Both the position numbers and the translations under genes were made by a program. A stretch of DNA of 5,323 nucleotides from Chitinilyticum litopenaei DSM 21440 (GTDB lineage Bacteria; Pseudomonadota; Gammaproteobacteria; Burkholderiales; Chitinibacteraceae). The stretch lies in NCBI RefSeq assembly GCF_000428145.1, contig NZ_ATZJ01000074.1:1-5323 (forward strand). Direction: 5' to 3'. Positions 1-5,323 of this stretch are shown here, piece after piece. The notes under the pieces were generated by a model that was given only the letters and a program-made list of their open reading frames with translations, ran no database searches and had not been told where the DNA came from. How positions within the stretch are numbered: position 1 is the first letter of the stretch; each line of letters begins with the position of its first letter.

Positions 1-315
1 CGTTTCGGCAGCGCCGAGCAGCTGGCGGCGTATCTGGGACTGGTGCCGGTGGAACGGCAGTCGGGCAGTTCGCTCTTCGGGCGTGCGCGCCTGTCGAAAG
101 CCGGCCCGGCGAGGATACGGGCCATGTTGTACATGGCGGCGATCACGGCCAAGCGCTACAACCCGCATGTGAAGGCGCAGTACGAGCGGCTGCTGGCGCG
201 CGGCAAATGCAAGATGTCGGCACTGGGTGCCGCGATGCGCAAGCTGGTGCATTTGTGCTTTGGCGTCCTTAAAACGCGTCAGCCGTATCAGGCTGATTAT
301 GCAGTTGCAAGATGA
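1..315 (+). CDS. IS110-family (IS1111-like) transposase, C-terminal fragment
   Basis: Only the last 104 codons are in the window; the frame is open from base 1 to a TGA at 313-315, and the start lies upstream. The visible part matches the C-terminal Transposase_20 domain of IS116/IS110/IS902 proteins: the AAYLGLVPVERQSG stretch (visible residues 9-22), the basic, glycine-rich turn LSKAGPARIRAMLYMAA, the KAQYERLLARGK helix, and ALGAAMRKLVHLCFGVLK near the end. The serine in QSG (visible residue 21) aligns, from memory, with the conserved serine taken to be the nucleophile of these DEDD/Ser recombinases. The N-terminal DEDD RuvC-like domain is outside the window. The IS1111 subgroup is inferred from sequence resemblance and from the sizeable non-coding tail that follows. 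Whether the gene is intact cannot be judged here, but the visible part has no frameshift or stop. Confidence 0.9.
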   Translation, partial: RFGSAEQLAAYLGLVPVERQSGSSLFGRARLSKAGPARIRAMLYMAAITAKRYNPHVKAQYERLLARGKCKMSALGAAMRKLVHLCFGVLKTRQPYQADYAVAR

Positions 316-480
316 GTGGCAAGACGGTATCTATGGTCAAGGCGGGAGTCGAGCCGCAATACCTGTCCGAGCAGTGCTCTGCATGCCGTCGGCAGGACGA
401 GGTGCCGGGCGGGCTGGCTAATCAGGAGGGCTGCTTGGTGGGTATGGCCCTGTAGCCTTTCATGTGCAAAGGCTGTGGGC
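316..480 (+). ncRNA. Candidate bridge RNA / seekRNA region of the IS1111-like element
   Basis: This is the 190-base gene-free stretch behind the transposase. Seen directly: GTCC (365-368) pairs with GGAC (395-398) and encloses two small hairpins, GAGC/GCTC (369-372/376-379, loop AGT) and TGCC/GGCA (384-387/391-394, loop GTC), a possible three-way junction. Further on, AGCCTTT (454-460) pairs with AAAGGCT (468-474), and the stem extends to 449/479 with G-U and C-G pairs when read as + strand RNA. Family knowledge: IS110-family recombinases use an element-encoded RNA to choose donor and target, and in the IS1111 subgroup it comes from the right non-coding end. RNA ends, promoter and guide loops are not identified, and the stems are short, so chance folding in GC-rich DNA is possible. 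Confidence 0.35.
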
Positions 481-505
481 TTATGGGGTGTGGTGTATGA
501 GGCTT

Positions 506-1324
506 TCAGTCACCTATGGCCTGATAGGTGCGCAGCGCGGGTGTCTGCACCAGCTGGCCGCTATCCAGATTCAGGCCGACCAGCATGCCGCCCCACACGC
601 AGCCGGCATCCAGCGCGATGGCCGTGCTGCCCAGCTTGATGCCCAGTGCGGACCAGTGCCCGAATACCACCGGCTTGCCCAGGGGCTGGCGTTGCGGCCA
701 GTCGAACCAGGGTAGAAAGCCTTTTTCGGCACGTTCGCCCTTGAAGGCCATCGCCAGCTCGCCGCCAGCATTGACAAAACGCATGCGGGTAAAGGCATTG
801 ATGATGAAGCGCTGGCGCGTTTGCTCGGCCTGGCGCGCTTCGTCCCAGCCGGGGCTGCCGCCATACATTCCGGCCAGCAGGCTGCGATAACCGGGGCCGG
901 CCAGCTGGGTTTCGACTTCCCTGGCATGCTCGCGCGCCGCGTCCAGCGTCCAGCCCGGCCAGATGCCGGCATGGCAGAGCAGGTAATCGTCGAGCTCGAT
1001 CAGCAGCGGCTGGCCTCGCAGCCAGTGCAGCAGGCGGTCGGCATCGGGCGCGGTGAAGACATTCAGCGTTGAGTCATCGGGTTTGCGGCTGGTGGCCTGC
1101 GCCCAGCAGGCCAGCAGATGCAGATCGTGATTGCCGAGCACCACGCGCGTGCAATGCTGGTTGGCCAGTACCCAGCGCAGCACTTCCAGCGACTTCGGGC
1201 CGCGACTGACCAGATCGCCCAGCAGGTAGAGGCGGTCATGCTCCGGGTCGAAACGGATGCGGGTCAGCAGACGAATGAATTCGTCGAAGCAGCCTTGCAG
1301 GTCGCCGATTGCATAACGGGCCAT
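506..1324 (-). CDS. apaH: Bis(5'-nucleosyl)-tetraphosphatase, symmetrical (diadenosine tetraphosphatase)
   Basis: A 272-residue cytosolic phosphoesterase that hydrolyses diadenosine tetraphosphate (Ap4A) to two ADP and so lowers this stress nucleotide. The metallophosphatase motifs are all present: GDLQG at 7-11 (D8), GDLVSRGP at 36-43 (D37, R41), GNHD at 64-67, CHAG at 117-120 and GHW at 222-224. The ApaH-type LDAGCVWGG at 238-246 separates it from generic serine/threonine phosphatases. Length matches the family (about 270-280). The ATG at 1324 is directly followed by the conserved ARYAIGDLQG N-terminus; a weak AAGG lies about 10 bases upstream. Unlike in E. coli, where apaH follows rsmA and apaG, neither is adjacent; the upstream neighbour is a DUF456 gene 85 bp away. 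Downstream it converges on the IS1111-like element. The gene looks intact. Confidence 0.97.
   Translation of the reverse strand: MARYAIGDLQGCFDEFIRLLTRIRFDPEHDRLYLLGDLVSRGPKSLEVLRWVLANQHCTRVVLGNHDLHLLACWAQATSRKPDDSTLNVFTAPDADRLLHWLRGQPLLIELDDYLLCHAGIWPGWTLDAAREHAREVETQLAGPGYRSLLAGMYGGSPGWDEARQAEQTRQRFIINAFTRMRFVNAGGELAMAFKGERAEKGFLPWFDWPQRQPLGKPVVFGHWSALGIKLGSTAIALDAGCVWGGMLVGLNLDSGQLVQTPALRTYQAIGD
511..530. repeat. Perfect 7-bp inverted repeat over the 3' end of apaH
   Basis: CACCTAT (511-517) and ATAGGTG (524-530) are exact reverse complements around a 6-base spacer. The repeat lies in the last codons of apaH, directly before its stop. It could be chance, a 3' mRNA hairpin, or the kind of palindrome that IS1111-group elements are known to insert beside. 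It has no T-run, so it is not a convincing terminator. Confidence 0.5.
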
Positions 1325-1366
1325 GCGCGCTCAGCCTTGTCGGAAACGGGAAGGGATGGAGCATAA

Positions 1367-1400
1367 GCGCCGCCGGGCTGCCTTGACCAGCGGCGAGCGC
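1367..1400 (-). terminator. GC-rich hairpin between the DUF456 gene and apaH
   Basis: Just behind the DUF456 stop, GCGC-CGCC (1367-1374) pairs with GGCG-A-GCGC (1392-1400, one bulged A). An inner GCTG/CAGC stem (1377-1380/1388-1391) has a 7-base loop. In the minus direction the stem is followed by TTATGCTCC rather than a clean T-run. It may be a weak terminator, a processing or pausing hairpin, or chance in GC-rich DNA. It would lie in any mRNA joining DUF456 to apaH. Confidence 0.35.
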
Positions 1401-1409
1401 GGCAGTGCG

Positions 1410-1913
1410 TCAGATCAGCCACCAGTCGATGGCGAACACGACCAGCATCAGCAGGGCAATCACCAGCTTCAGCAGCGAGCCGACGATAAAGCCCAGCCAG
1501 CTGGCCACACCGACCTTGCCGGCGCGCAGCAGGTCCGGATGGGCCAGCAGTTCGCCCAGCAGGGCGCCCAGGAAGGGGCCGAGCAAGAGGCCCGGCAGGC
1601 CAAAGAAGATGCCTATCAGCGAGCCGATCAGCGCGCCATAGATGGCTTGCCGGCTGGCGCCGATCATTTTGGCGCCGGCCGCGCCCGCGACATAGTCGAT
1701 CAGCTGCGAGGCAGCCACCAGCAGCAGCTGGATCGTCAGCCCGATCCAGCCCACGCGTTCGAAATCGTTCTGCCAGGCCAGCAGCAGCATGCCGCCGAGA
1801 ATCAGCGGCGAGCCGGGCAGCACCGGCAGTACGGCGCCGGCCACGCCCAGGCCCATCAGCAGGACGGCGGCAATGGTGTAAAGCGTGGCGGGGTCGCTGA
1901 AGAATTCCGGCAT
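1410..1913 (-). CDS. DUF456 family integral membrane protein
   Basis: A small inner-membrane protein of 167 residues; the function of the family is not known to me. It is mostly hydrophobic, with about four membrane segments (roughly 11-46, 56-78, 91-122 and 136-164). The first contains the family hallmark VLPVLPGSPLILGG (28-41). A glycine-rich, zipper-like run follows the conserved GAKMIGASR (80-88), including GLPGLLLGPFLGALLGE (105-121). The ATG at 1913 was chosen because AGGA lies 8 bases upstream and the conserved protein begins there; the frame stays open to a TTG at 1976, but those 21 extra residues are polar and proline-rich with no ribosome site. It lies between lgt (196 bp upstream) and apaH (85 bp downstream) on the same strand. 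The long structured leader suggests its own promoter or leader control rather than tight coupling to lgt. Confidence 0.92.
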   Translation of the reverse strand: MPEFFSDPATLYTIAAVLLMGLGVAGAVLPVLPGSPLILGGMLLLAWQNDFERVGWIGLTIQLLLVAASQLIDYVAGAAGAKMIGASRQAIYGALIGSLIGIFFGLPGLLLGPFLGALLGELLAHPDLLRAGKVGVASWLGFIVGSLLKLVIALLMLVVFAIDWWLI

Positions 1914-1921
1914 GGTGGCTG

Positions 1922-1925
1922 TCCT
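1922..1925 (-). promoter_or_regulatory. Ribosome binding site that fixes the DUF456 start
   Basis: AGGA on the minus strand, 8 bases before the ATG at 1913. It favours this ATG over the in-frame upstream TTG at 1976, which has no purine-rich site before it. Confidence 0.65.
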
Positions 1926-1980
1926 GTGAGAATGGGGAGAGGTGACAGGGAGGGGCAAGTGCAGGACGGTGGACAACGCG

Positions 1981-2027
1981 CTGGCGAAATCGTTGCGCCA
2001 GTATGGCGCGCTGCGCCCCCCAGGGCG
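1981..2027 (-). promoter_or_regulatory. Chain of overlapping alternative hairpins in the DUF456 leader
   Basis: Four stems can be drawn, each sharing bases with the next: CTGGCG/CGCCAG (1981-1986/1996-2001), GCGCCA/TGGCGC (1995-2000/2004-2009), GGCGC/GCGCC (2005-2009/2013-2017) and CGCCC/GGGCG (2014-2018/2023-2027). Neighbouring stems exclude each other, the topology expected of an attenuator or RNA switch. No T-run follows any of them and no leader peptide was found, so a regulatory role is inference, and repetition of GCGC in GC-rich DNA could explain part of it. Confidence 0.25.
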
Positions 2028-2047
2028 AGTCGCACGCTACAAATAAT

Positions 2048-2102
2048 CAGGGGTATTGCCATGGAGCCTATTTCTGATAAAGGCTGCCTGGCAATACCCC
2101 TG
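2048..2102 (-). terminator. Long perfect inverted repeat just downstream of lgt, likely terminator
   Basis: CAGGGGTATTGCCA (2048-2061) and TGGCAATACCCCTG (2089-2102) are exact 14-bp reverse complements. An inner AGCCT/AGGCT stem (2065-2069/2081-2085) gives a long hairpin. The repeat begins 7 bases after the lgt stop codon. In the minus direction it is followed by ATTATTTG, a T-rich but imperfect tail, so it probably terminates lgt transcription. The stem is longer than usual for a terminator, and a small MITE-like or REP-like repeat is an alternative that copy number in the genome would decide. Confidence 0.6.
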
Positions 2103-2109
2103 TGGTTGT

Positions 2110-2964
2110 TTAATGGCGGGCGATGGGGCGCGAGGACCACCAGTACAGATGCGCGCCAAGCAGGATCATGGGGATGGAGAGCCACTGGCCCATCGACAGG
2201 CCCCAGTGCAAGAGGCCGAGAAAGTCATCCGGCTCGCGGGCGAATTCGGCGATAAAGCGGAAGAGGCCATAGCCCAGCAGGAACAGCGCGGAAACCTGGC
2301 CGGTCTGGCGCGGCTTGCGCGAATAGACCCAGAGAATCACGAACAGCAGCACGCCTTCCAGCGCGAACTGATACAGCTGCGAGGCATGCCGCGGCAGGTT
2401 TTCGCCCTGCAGCCAGTTCAGCAGTTCCGGGTGGGCGTTGACCGCGTGCAGGTCGGCGTTGCGCGCCTGCGGAAAGATCATGGCCCAGAAGTGCTCCGGC
2501 GCGGTGACGCGGCCCCACAGTTCGCCATTGAGGAAGTTGCCCATGCGCCCTGCGGCCAGGCCCAGCGGCACCAGCGGCGCGATGAAGTCGGTGACGGCAA
2601 AGAAGCGCCGGCTGGTCTTTTTGGCAAACAGCCACATCGCCAGCAGCACGCCGATAAAACCGCCGTGAAAGGCCATGCCGCCTTCCCACAGTTTCAGGAT
2701 GGCCAGCGGGTCGGCCATATAGTATTCGGGCTTGTAAAAGAACACATAGCCCAGACGCCCGCCCAGGATTACCCCCAGCACGCCATAAAAGAGCAGGTCG
2801 TCCAGCTCGCTCTTGTTCCAGCCGGCCGGATTGCCGCGGCGGATGCGCCAGCGCCCGAGAATGAGGAAGAGCGAGAAGCCGAGCAGATACATGATGCCGT
2901 ACCAGTGGATGCCGAATGGCCCCAGCTGGATGGCGACGGGATCGAATTGCGGATGAACGAGCAT
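2110..2964 (-). CDS. lgt: Phosphatidylglycerol-prolipoprotein diacylglyceryl transferase
   Basis: A 284-residue inner-membrane enzyme that transfers diacylglycerol from phosphatidylglycerol to the lipobox cysteine of prolipoproteins, the first step of lipoprotein maturation before Lsp and Lnt. About seven membrane segments are visible. The Lgt signature GRMGNFLNGELWG occupies 139-151; R140, N143, E148 and G151 correspond to E. coli R143, N146, E151 and G154. Y22 (HWYG), H100 (HGG) and the R236/E240 pair in FRFIAE correspond to Y26, H103, R239 and E243. The start ATG at 2964 gives the family N-terminus MLVHPQFDP and normal length; the frame stays open far upstream, but only as a shadow of ilvD. 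There is no clear Shine-Dalgarno before this ATG (the upstream 13 bases are C-rich), which is unusual beside its neighbours. It is divergent from ilvD and followed by a strong hairpin. Confidence 0.98.
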   Translation of the reverse strand: MLVHPQFDPVAIQLGPFGIHWYGIMYLLGFSLFLILGRWRIRRGNPAGWNKSELDDLLFYGVLGVILGGRLGYVFFYKPEYYMADPLAILKLWEGGMAFHGGFIGVLLAMWLFAKKTSRRFFAVTDFIAPLVPLGLAAGRMGNFLNGELWGRVTAPEHFWAMIFPQARNADLHAVNAHPELLNWLQGENLPRHASQLYQFALEGVLLFVILWVYSRKPRQTGQVSALFLLGYGLFRFIAEFAREPDDFLGLLHWGLSMGQWLSIPMILLGAHLYWWSSRPIARH

Positions 2965-3178
2965 GGGCGGGCGGTTTTGGAATAAAATCGCGGCATTATC
3001 CCATGAATCGCGCCGCGCGCCGCAAGCCAATAGCCTGTCCGCTGCTGCAGTGCAGTATTTACAGAACCTAAGCCCTGACCGGGGTCTGCGTTTCCGTCCA
3101 GCGCCTGTCCGCAACGTCCCGGCCCGACGCTGGTCACAGCCCTTCTGGCCACCAGAATTACGTAACAGGATTACGACC
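2965..3178. promoter_or_regulatory. Divergent lgt/ilvD intergenic region
   Basis: These 214 bp must hold promoters for both genes. For lgt, GATAAT on the minus strand (2995-3000) is a fair -10 and would give a short leader of about 25 bases; the only -35-like match, TTGCGG upstream, sits at a poor 19-base spacing. For ilvD no convincing -35/-10 pair was found, although an AT-rich TAAAAT lies at 2983-2988. A small hairpin, TTCTGG/CCAGAA (3143-3157), sits 9 bases before the ilvD ribosome site. No leader peptide rich in Ile/Val/Leu codons and no attenuator were seen, so classical ilv attenuation is not supported. Confidence 0.35.
3167..3170 (+). promoter_or_regulatory. ilvD ribosome binding site
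   Basis: AGGA lies 8 bases before the ATG at 3179. It fixes the start, although the reading frame stays open for 72 more codons upstream across the intergenic region. Confidence 0.7.
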
Positions 3179-5038
3179 ATGCCCGCATACCGTTCCCGCA
3201 CCTCCACCCACGGCCGCAACATGGCCGGCGCGCGCGCCCTGTGGCGCGCCACCGGCATGAAGGACGGCGACTTCGGCAAGCCCATTATTGCGATTGCCAA
3301 CTCCTTCACCCAGTTCGTGCCGGGCCACGTGCACCTGCACAACCTCGGCCAGCTGGTCGCCCGCGAAATCGAAAAGGCTGGCGGCATCGCCAAGGAATTC
3401 AACACCATCGCGGTGGACGACGGCATCGCCATGGGCCATGGCGGCATGCTGTATTCGCTGCCCTCGCGCGACCTGATCGCCGATTCGGTCGAATACATGG
3501 TGAATGCGCATTGCGCCGACGCGCTGGTGTGCATTTCCAACTGCGACAAGATCACCCCGGGGATGCTGATGGCCGCGCTGCGCCTGAACATTCCGGTGAT
3601 TTTCGTATCCGGTGGCCCGATGGAGGCCGGCAAGGTCAACTGGCAGGGCGAGATCCGCAAGCTGGACCTGGTTGATGCGATGGTTGAGGCGGCCAATCCG
3701 AATGTCAGCGATGAAGAAGTTGCTGCGGTTGAGCGCTCCGCCTGCCCGACCTGTGGTTCGTGTTCCGGCATGTTCACCGCCAACTCGATGAACTGCCTGA
3801 CCGAAGCGCTGGGTCTGAGCCTGCCGGGTAATGGCTCGGTCCTGGCTACGCATGCCGACCGCAAAAACCTGTTCCTGCAGGCCGGCCAGACCATCGTCGA
3901 ACTTGCCAAGCGCTATTACGAGCAGGACGATGTTTCCGTTTTGCCGCGCAACATCTGTACCTTCGAGGCGTTTGAAAACGCCATCGCGCTCGACATCGCC
4001 ATGGGCGGCTCGACCAATACCGTGCTGCACCTGCTGGCTGCCGCCAATGAAGCCGGCGTGCCGTTCAAGATGACCGACATCGACCGCATGAGCCGCAAAG
4101 TGCCGTGTCTGGCGAAAGTGGCGCCCGCCACGCAGAAATATCACATGGAAGACGTGCACCGCGCCGGTGGCGTGATCGGCATTCTGGCCGAACTCGATCG
4201 TGCCGGCCTGATTCACCGCGATGTGCCTACTGTCCACAGCAAGACCATCGGTGAAGGTCTGGACAAGTGGGATGTGGTGAAGAATGCCCCGGACAGCCTG
4301 GCGCACCACTTCTACCGCGCAGCGCCCGGCGGCGTGGCAACCACCATCGCCTTCAGCCAGTCGATGCGCTATCCGGATCTCGATCTGGATCGTGCTGGCG
4401 GCTGCATTCGCAACAAGGAAAACGCCTACTCGCAGGATGGTGGCATCGCCGTGCTGTATGGCAACATTGCCGAGCGCGGCTGCATCGTGAAAACCGCGGG
4501 TGTGGATGATTCCATCCTCAAGTTCACTGGTCGCGTGCGCATTTTCGAATCGCAGGATGACGCGGTGGCCGGTATTCTGGACGACCAGATTGTTGCCGGT
4601 GACGTGGTACTGATCCGCTACGAAGGCCCGAAGGGTGGCCCGGGCATGCAGGAAATGCTCTACCCGACGTCCTACCTGAAGTCCAAGGGCCTGGGCAAGG
4701 CGTGTGCGCTGCTGACCGATGGCCGTTTCTCCGGCGGGACGTCCGGTCTATCCATTGGTCACGTGTCGCCGGAAGCCGCCGAAGGTGGCGCGATCGGTCT
4801 GGCGCAAGAGGGAGACCAGCTGGAAATCGACATCCCGAATCGCACGATCAACCTGCTGGTCAGTGCCGACGAGCTGGCTGCGCGTCGTGCCGCCATGGAA
4901 GCCAAGGGCAAGGATGCGTGGCAGCCGCTTGATCGCGAGCGCTTTGTCAGCGCCGCGCTGCGGGCCTACGCCGCCATGACCACTTCGGCCGACACTGGCG
5001 CGGTGCGTGATGTGTCGCAGGTTGAGCGCAAGGATTGA
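3179..5038 (+). CDS. ilvD: Dihydroxy-acid dehydratase
   Basis: A 619-residue cytosolic iron-sulfur enzyme that dehydrates 2,3-dihydroxyisovalerate and 2,3-dihydroxy-3-methylvalerate to the 2-keto acids that give valine, leucine and isoleucine. It is full length (E. coli about 616) and very close to the E. coli type throughout. IlvD/Edd signature 1, CDKITPGM, is at 122-129; the cluster-binding cysteines are expected at C122 and C195 (in CPTCGSCSGMFTANSMN, 189-205). D81 and K124 are the likely metal ligand and carbamylated lysine. Signature 2, LLTDGRFSGGTSGLSIGHV, starts at 511. The NSFTQFVPGH segment (41-50) lacks the extra cysteine of [2Fe-2S] family members, which points to an oxygen-sensitive [4Fe-4S] type. 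No other ilv gene is adjacent. It is divergent from lgt, and an IS630-family end lies 25 bp downstream, with no terminator between. Confidence 0.98.
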   Translation: MPAYRSRTSTHGRNMAGARALWRATGMKDGDFGKPIIAIANSFTQFVPGHVHLHNLGQLVAREIEKAGGIAKEFNTIAVDDGIAMGHGGMLYSLPSRDLIADSVEYMVNAHCADALVCISNCDKITPGMLMAALRLNIPVIFVSGGPMEAGKVNWQGEIRKLDLVDAMVEAANPNVSDEEVAAVERSACPTCGSCSGMFTANSMNCLTEALGLSLPGNGSVLATHADRKNLFLQAGQTIVELAKRYYEQDDVSVLPRNICTFEAFENAIALDIAMGGSTNTVLHLLAAANEAGVPFKMTDIDRMSRKVPCLAKVAPATQKYHMEDVHRAGGVIGILAELDRAGLIHRDVPTVHSKTIGEGLDKWDVVKNAPDSLAHHFYRAAPGGVATTIAFSQSMRYPDLDLDRAGGCIRNKENAYSQDGGIAVLYGNIAERGCIVKTAGVDDSILKFTGRVRIFESQDDAVAGILDDQIVAGDVVLIRYEGPKGGPGMQEMLYPTSYLKSKGLGKACALLTDGRFSGGTSGLSIGHVSPEAAEGGAIGLAQEGDQLEIDIPNRTINLLVSADELAARRAAMEAKGKDAWQPLDRERFVSAALRAYAAMTTSADTGAVRDVSQVERKD

Positions 5039-5063
5039 TGCTGAACCGTCGCCAGGGATGTCG

Positions 5064-5323
5064 CTAGTGCTCTGAGCGCAACGAATCTTTAGCTTTCGCA
5101 ACCTTTTCCAATATCGCAGATGACGTCGCGGTCCAGCGGTAAGGCTTGGGGGTGGCGTTGCGCTGCTCAAGGTAGCGCGCAATGGTTTCCTCCAGCTCCC
5201 CGACGCTGCGAAACACACCCCGGCGCAGCTGGTCATCGGTCAGGTCGCGAAAAAAACGCTCGACCAGATTCAGCCAGGACGCACTGGTCGGAGTGAAGTG
5301 CAGATGGATGCGCGGATTTTTGG
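5064..5323 (-). CDS. IS630-family transposase, C-terminal fragment
   Basis: A minus-strand frame, open from the window end to a TAG at 5064-5066, gives 85 residues; the start is outside the window. It reads HLHFTPTSASWLNLVERFF followed by a region with GVFRSVGELEETI and RNATPKPYRWTAT. This is the C-terminal end of the DDE_3 domain of IS630/Tc1-mariner-type transposases. The glutamate in NLVERFF (visible residue 21) is the third acidic catalytic residue, after the two aspartates that would lie upstream. The YRWTATSSAILEKV tail is typical of the family. No frameshift or premature stop is visible. It converges on ilvD, whose stop codon is 25 bp away, so the element probably inserted directly behind ilvD. 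Confidence 0.93.
   Translation of the reverse strand, partial: KNPRIHLHFTPTSASWLNLVERFFRDLTDDQLRRGVFRSVGELEETIARYLEQRNATPKPYRWTATSSAILEKVAKAKDSLRSEH
5064..5323 (-). mobile_element. End of an IS630-family insertion sequence (boundary approximate)
   Basis: The transposase end defines the element, and its outer border must lie between the ilvD stop (5038) and about 5066. IS630 elements insert at TA and duplicate it, often within CTAG. A CTAG lies at 5064-5067 and contains the transposase stop codon, so it is the best candidate for the junction. The terminal inverted repeat cannot be verified because the other end is outside the window. Confidence 0.6.

Larger units (their letters stand above)
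1..480 (+). mobile_element. Right part of an IS110/IS1111-like insertion sequence (right boundary approximate)
   Basis: The transposase end at 1-315 is followed by about 190 bp with no credible gene before the converging apaH stop codon at 506-508. Elements of the IS1111 subgroup carry a non-coding right end after the transposase, so most of 316-505 is likely part of the element. No classical terminal inverted repeat is expected for this family, and the left end is outside the window, so the exact junction cannot be fixed. The end given here, just past the hairpin at 454-474, is a guess. Confidence 0.55.

Noticed and set aside
316..639. Small plus-strand open frames after the IS1111-like transposase
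   Set aside because: Low-complexity Arg/Ala/Pro composition, no ribosome site, and overlap with the 3' end of apaH.
1323..2255. 310-codon plus-strand open frame across DUF456 and the intergenic region
   Set aside because: It is antisense to a recognisable membrane protein, rich in Gln/Ala/Arg/His, and lacks any domain.
2056..2985. 309-codon plus-strand open frame opposite lgt
   Set aside because: It mirrors the well-conserved lgt gene; charged and Gln-rich shadow composition with no recognisable motif.
3003..3071. 22-codon plus-strand open frame upstream of ilvD, considered as an attenuation leader peptide
   Set aside because: It has only two Leu and two Ile codons, no Val, no ribosome site before its ATG, and no terminator/antiterminator pair follows.
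2110..3909. The lgt frame stays open 315 codons upstream, suggesting a 599-residue protein
   Set aside because: The extension is antisense to ilvD and crosses the intergenic region; Lgt homologues begin at MLVHPQFDP (2964), which gives the normal length.
3158..4309. 383-codon minus-strand open frame
   Set aside because: It lies almost wholly inside ilvD on the opposite strand; its His/Arg/Gly/Gln-rich composition is typical of a GC-rich shadow frame, and no family is recognisable.
1..5323. CRISPR array, tRNA or rRNA genes, Neisseria-type DNA uptake sequence
   Set aside because: No regularly spaced repeats, no tRNA-like or rRNA-like segments and no GCCGTCTGAA or its complement were seen by eye.

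Overview
The window is about 5.3 kb of GC-rich bacterial DNA. It holds four intact chromosomal housekeeping genes, with a truncated insertion sequence at each end. The gene content (apaH, a DUF456 membrane protein, lgt and an E. coli-type ilvD) and the divergent lgt/ilvD pair suggest a betaproteobacterium, perhaps of the Neisseriales (Chromobacterium-like). This placement is an inference from protein resemblance; there is no rRNA or other taxonomic marker.

Layout: 1-315 is the C-terminal end of an IS110-family (IS1111-like) transposase on the + strand. 316-505 has no gene but contains several stem-loops; it is probably the right end of that element and possibly its guide RNA. 506-1324 (-) is apaH, diadenosine tetraphosphatase. 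1410-1913 (-) is a DUF456 membrane protein. 1914-2109 is a structured intergenic region with a 14-bp perfect inverted repeat just behind lgt and a chain of overlapping hairpins. 2110-2964 (-) is lgt, prolipoprotein diacylglyceryl transferase. 2965-3178 is the divergent intergenic region. 3179-5038 (+) is ilvD, dihydroxy-acid dehydratase. From 5064 to the window end (-) is the C-terminal end of an IS630-family transposase, only 25 bp behind ilvD.

The minus-strand genes run lgt -> DUF456 -> apaH, but gaps of 196 and 85 bp with hairpins make one tight operon unlikely. Their functions are not one pathway: lipoprotein maturation (lgt), an unknown membrane function (DUF456), clearance of Ap4A alarmone (apaH) and branched-chain amino acid synthesis (ilvD).

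I found no complete new multi-gene system. The most interesting non-routine signal is the structured non-coding segment right after the IS1111-like transposase, where elements of this group are reported to encode the RNA that guides their insertion.
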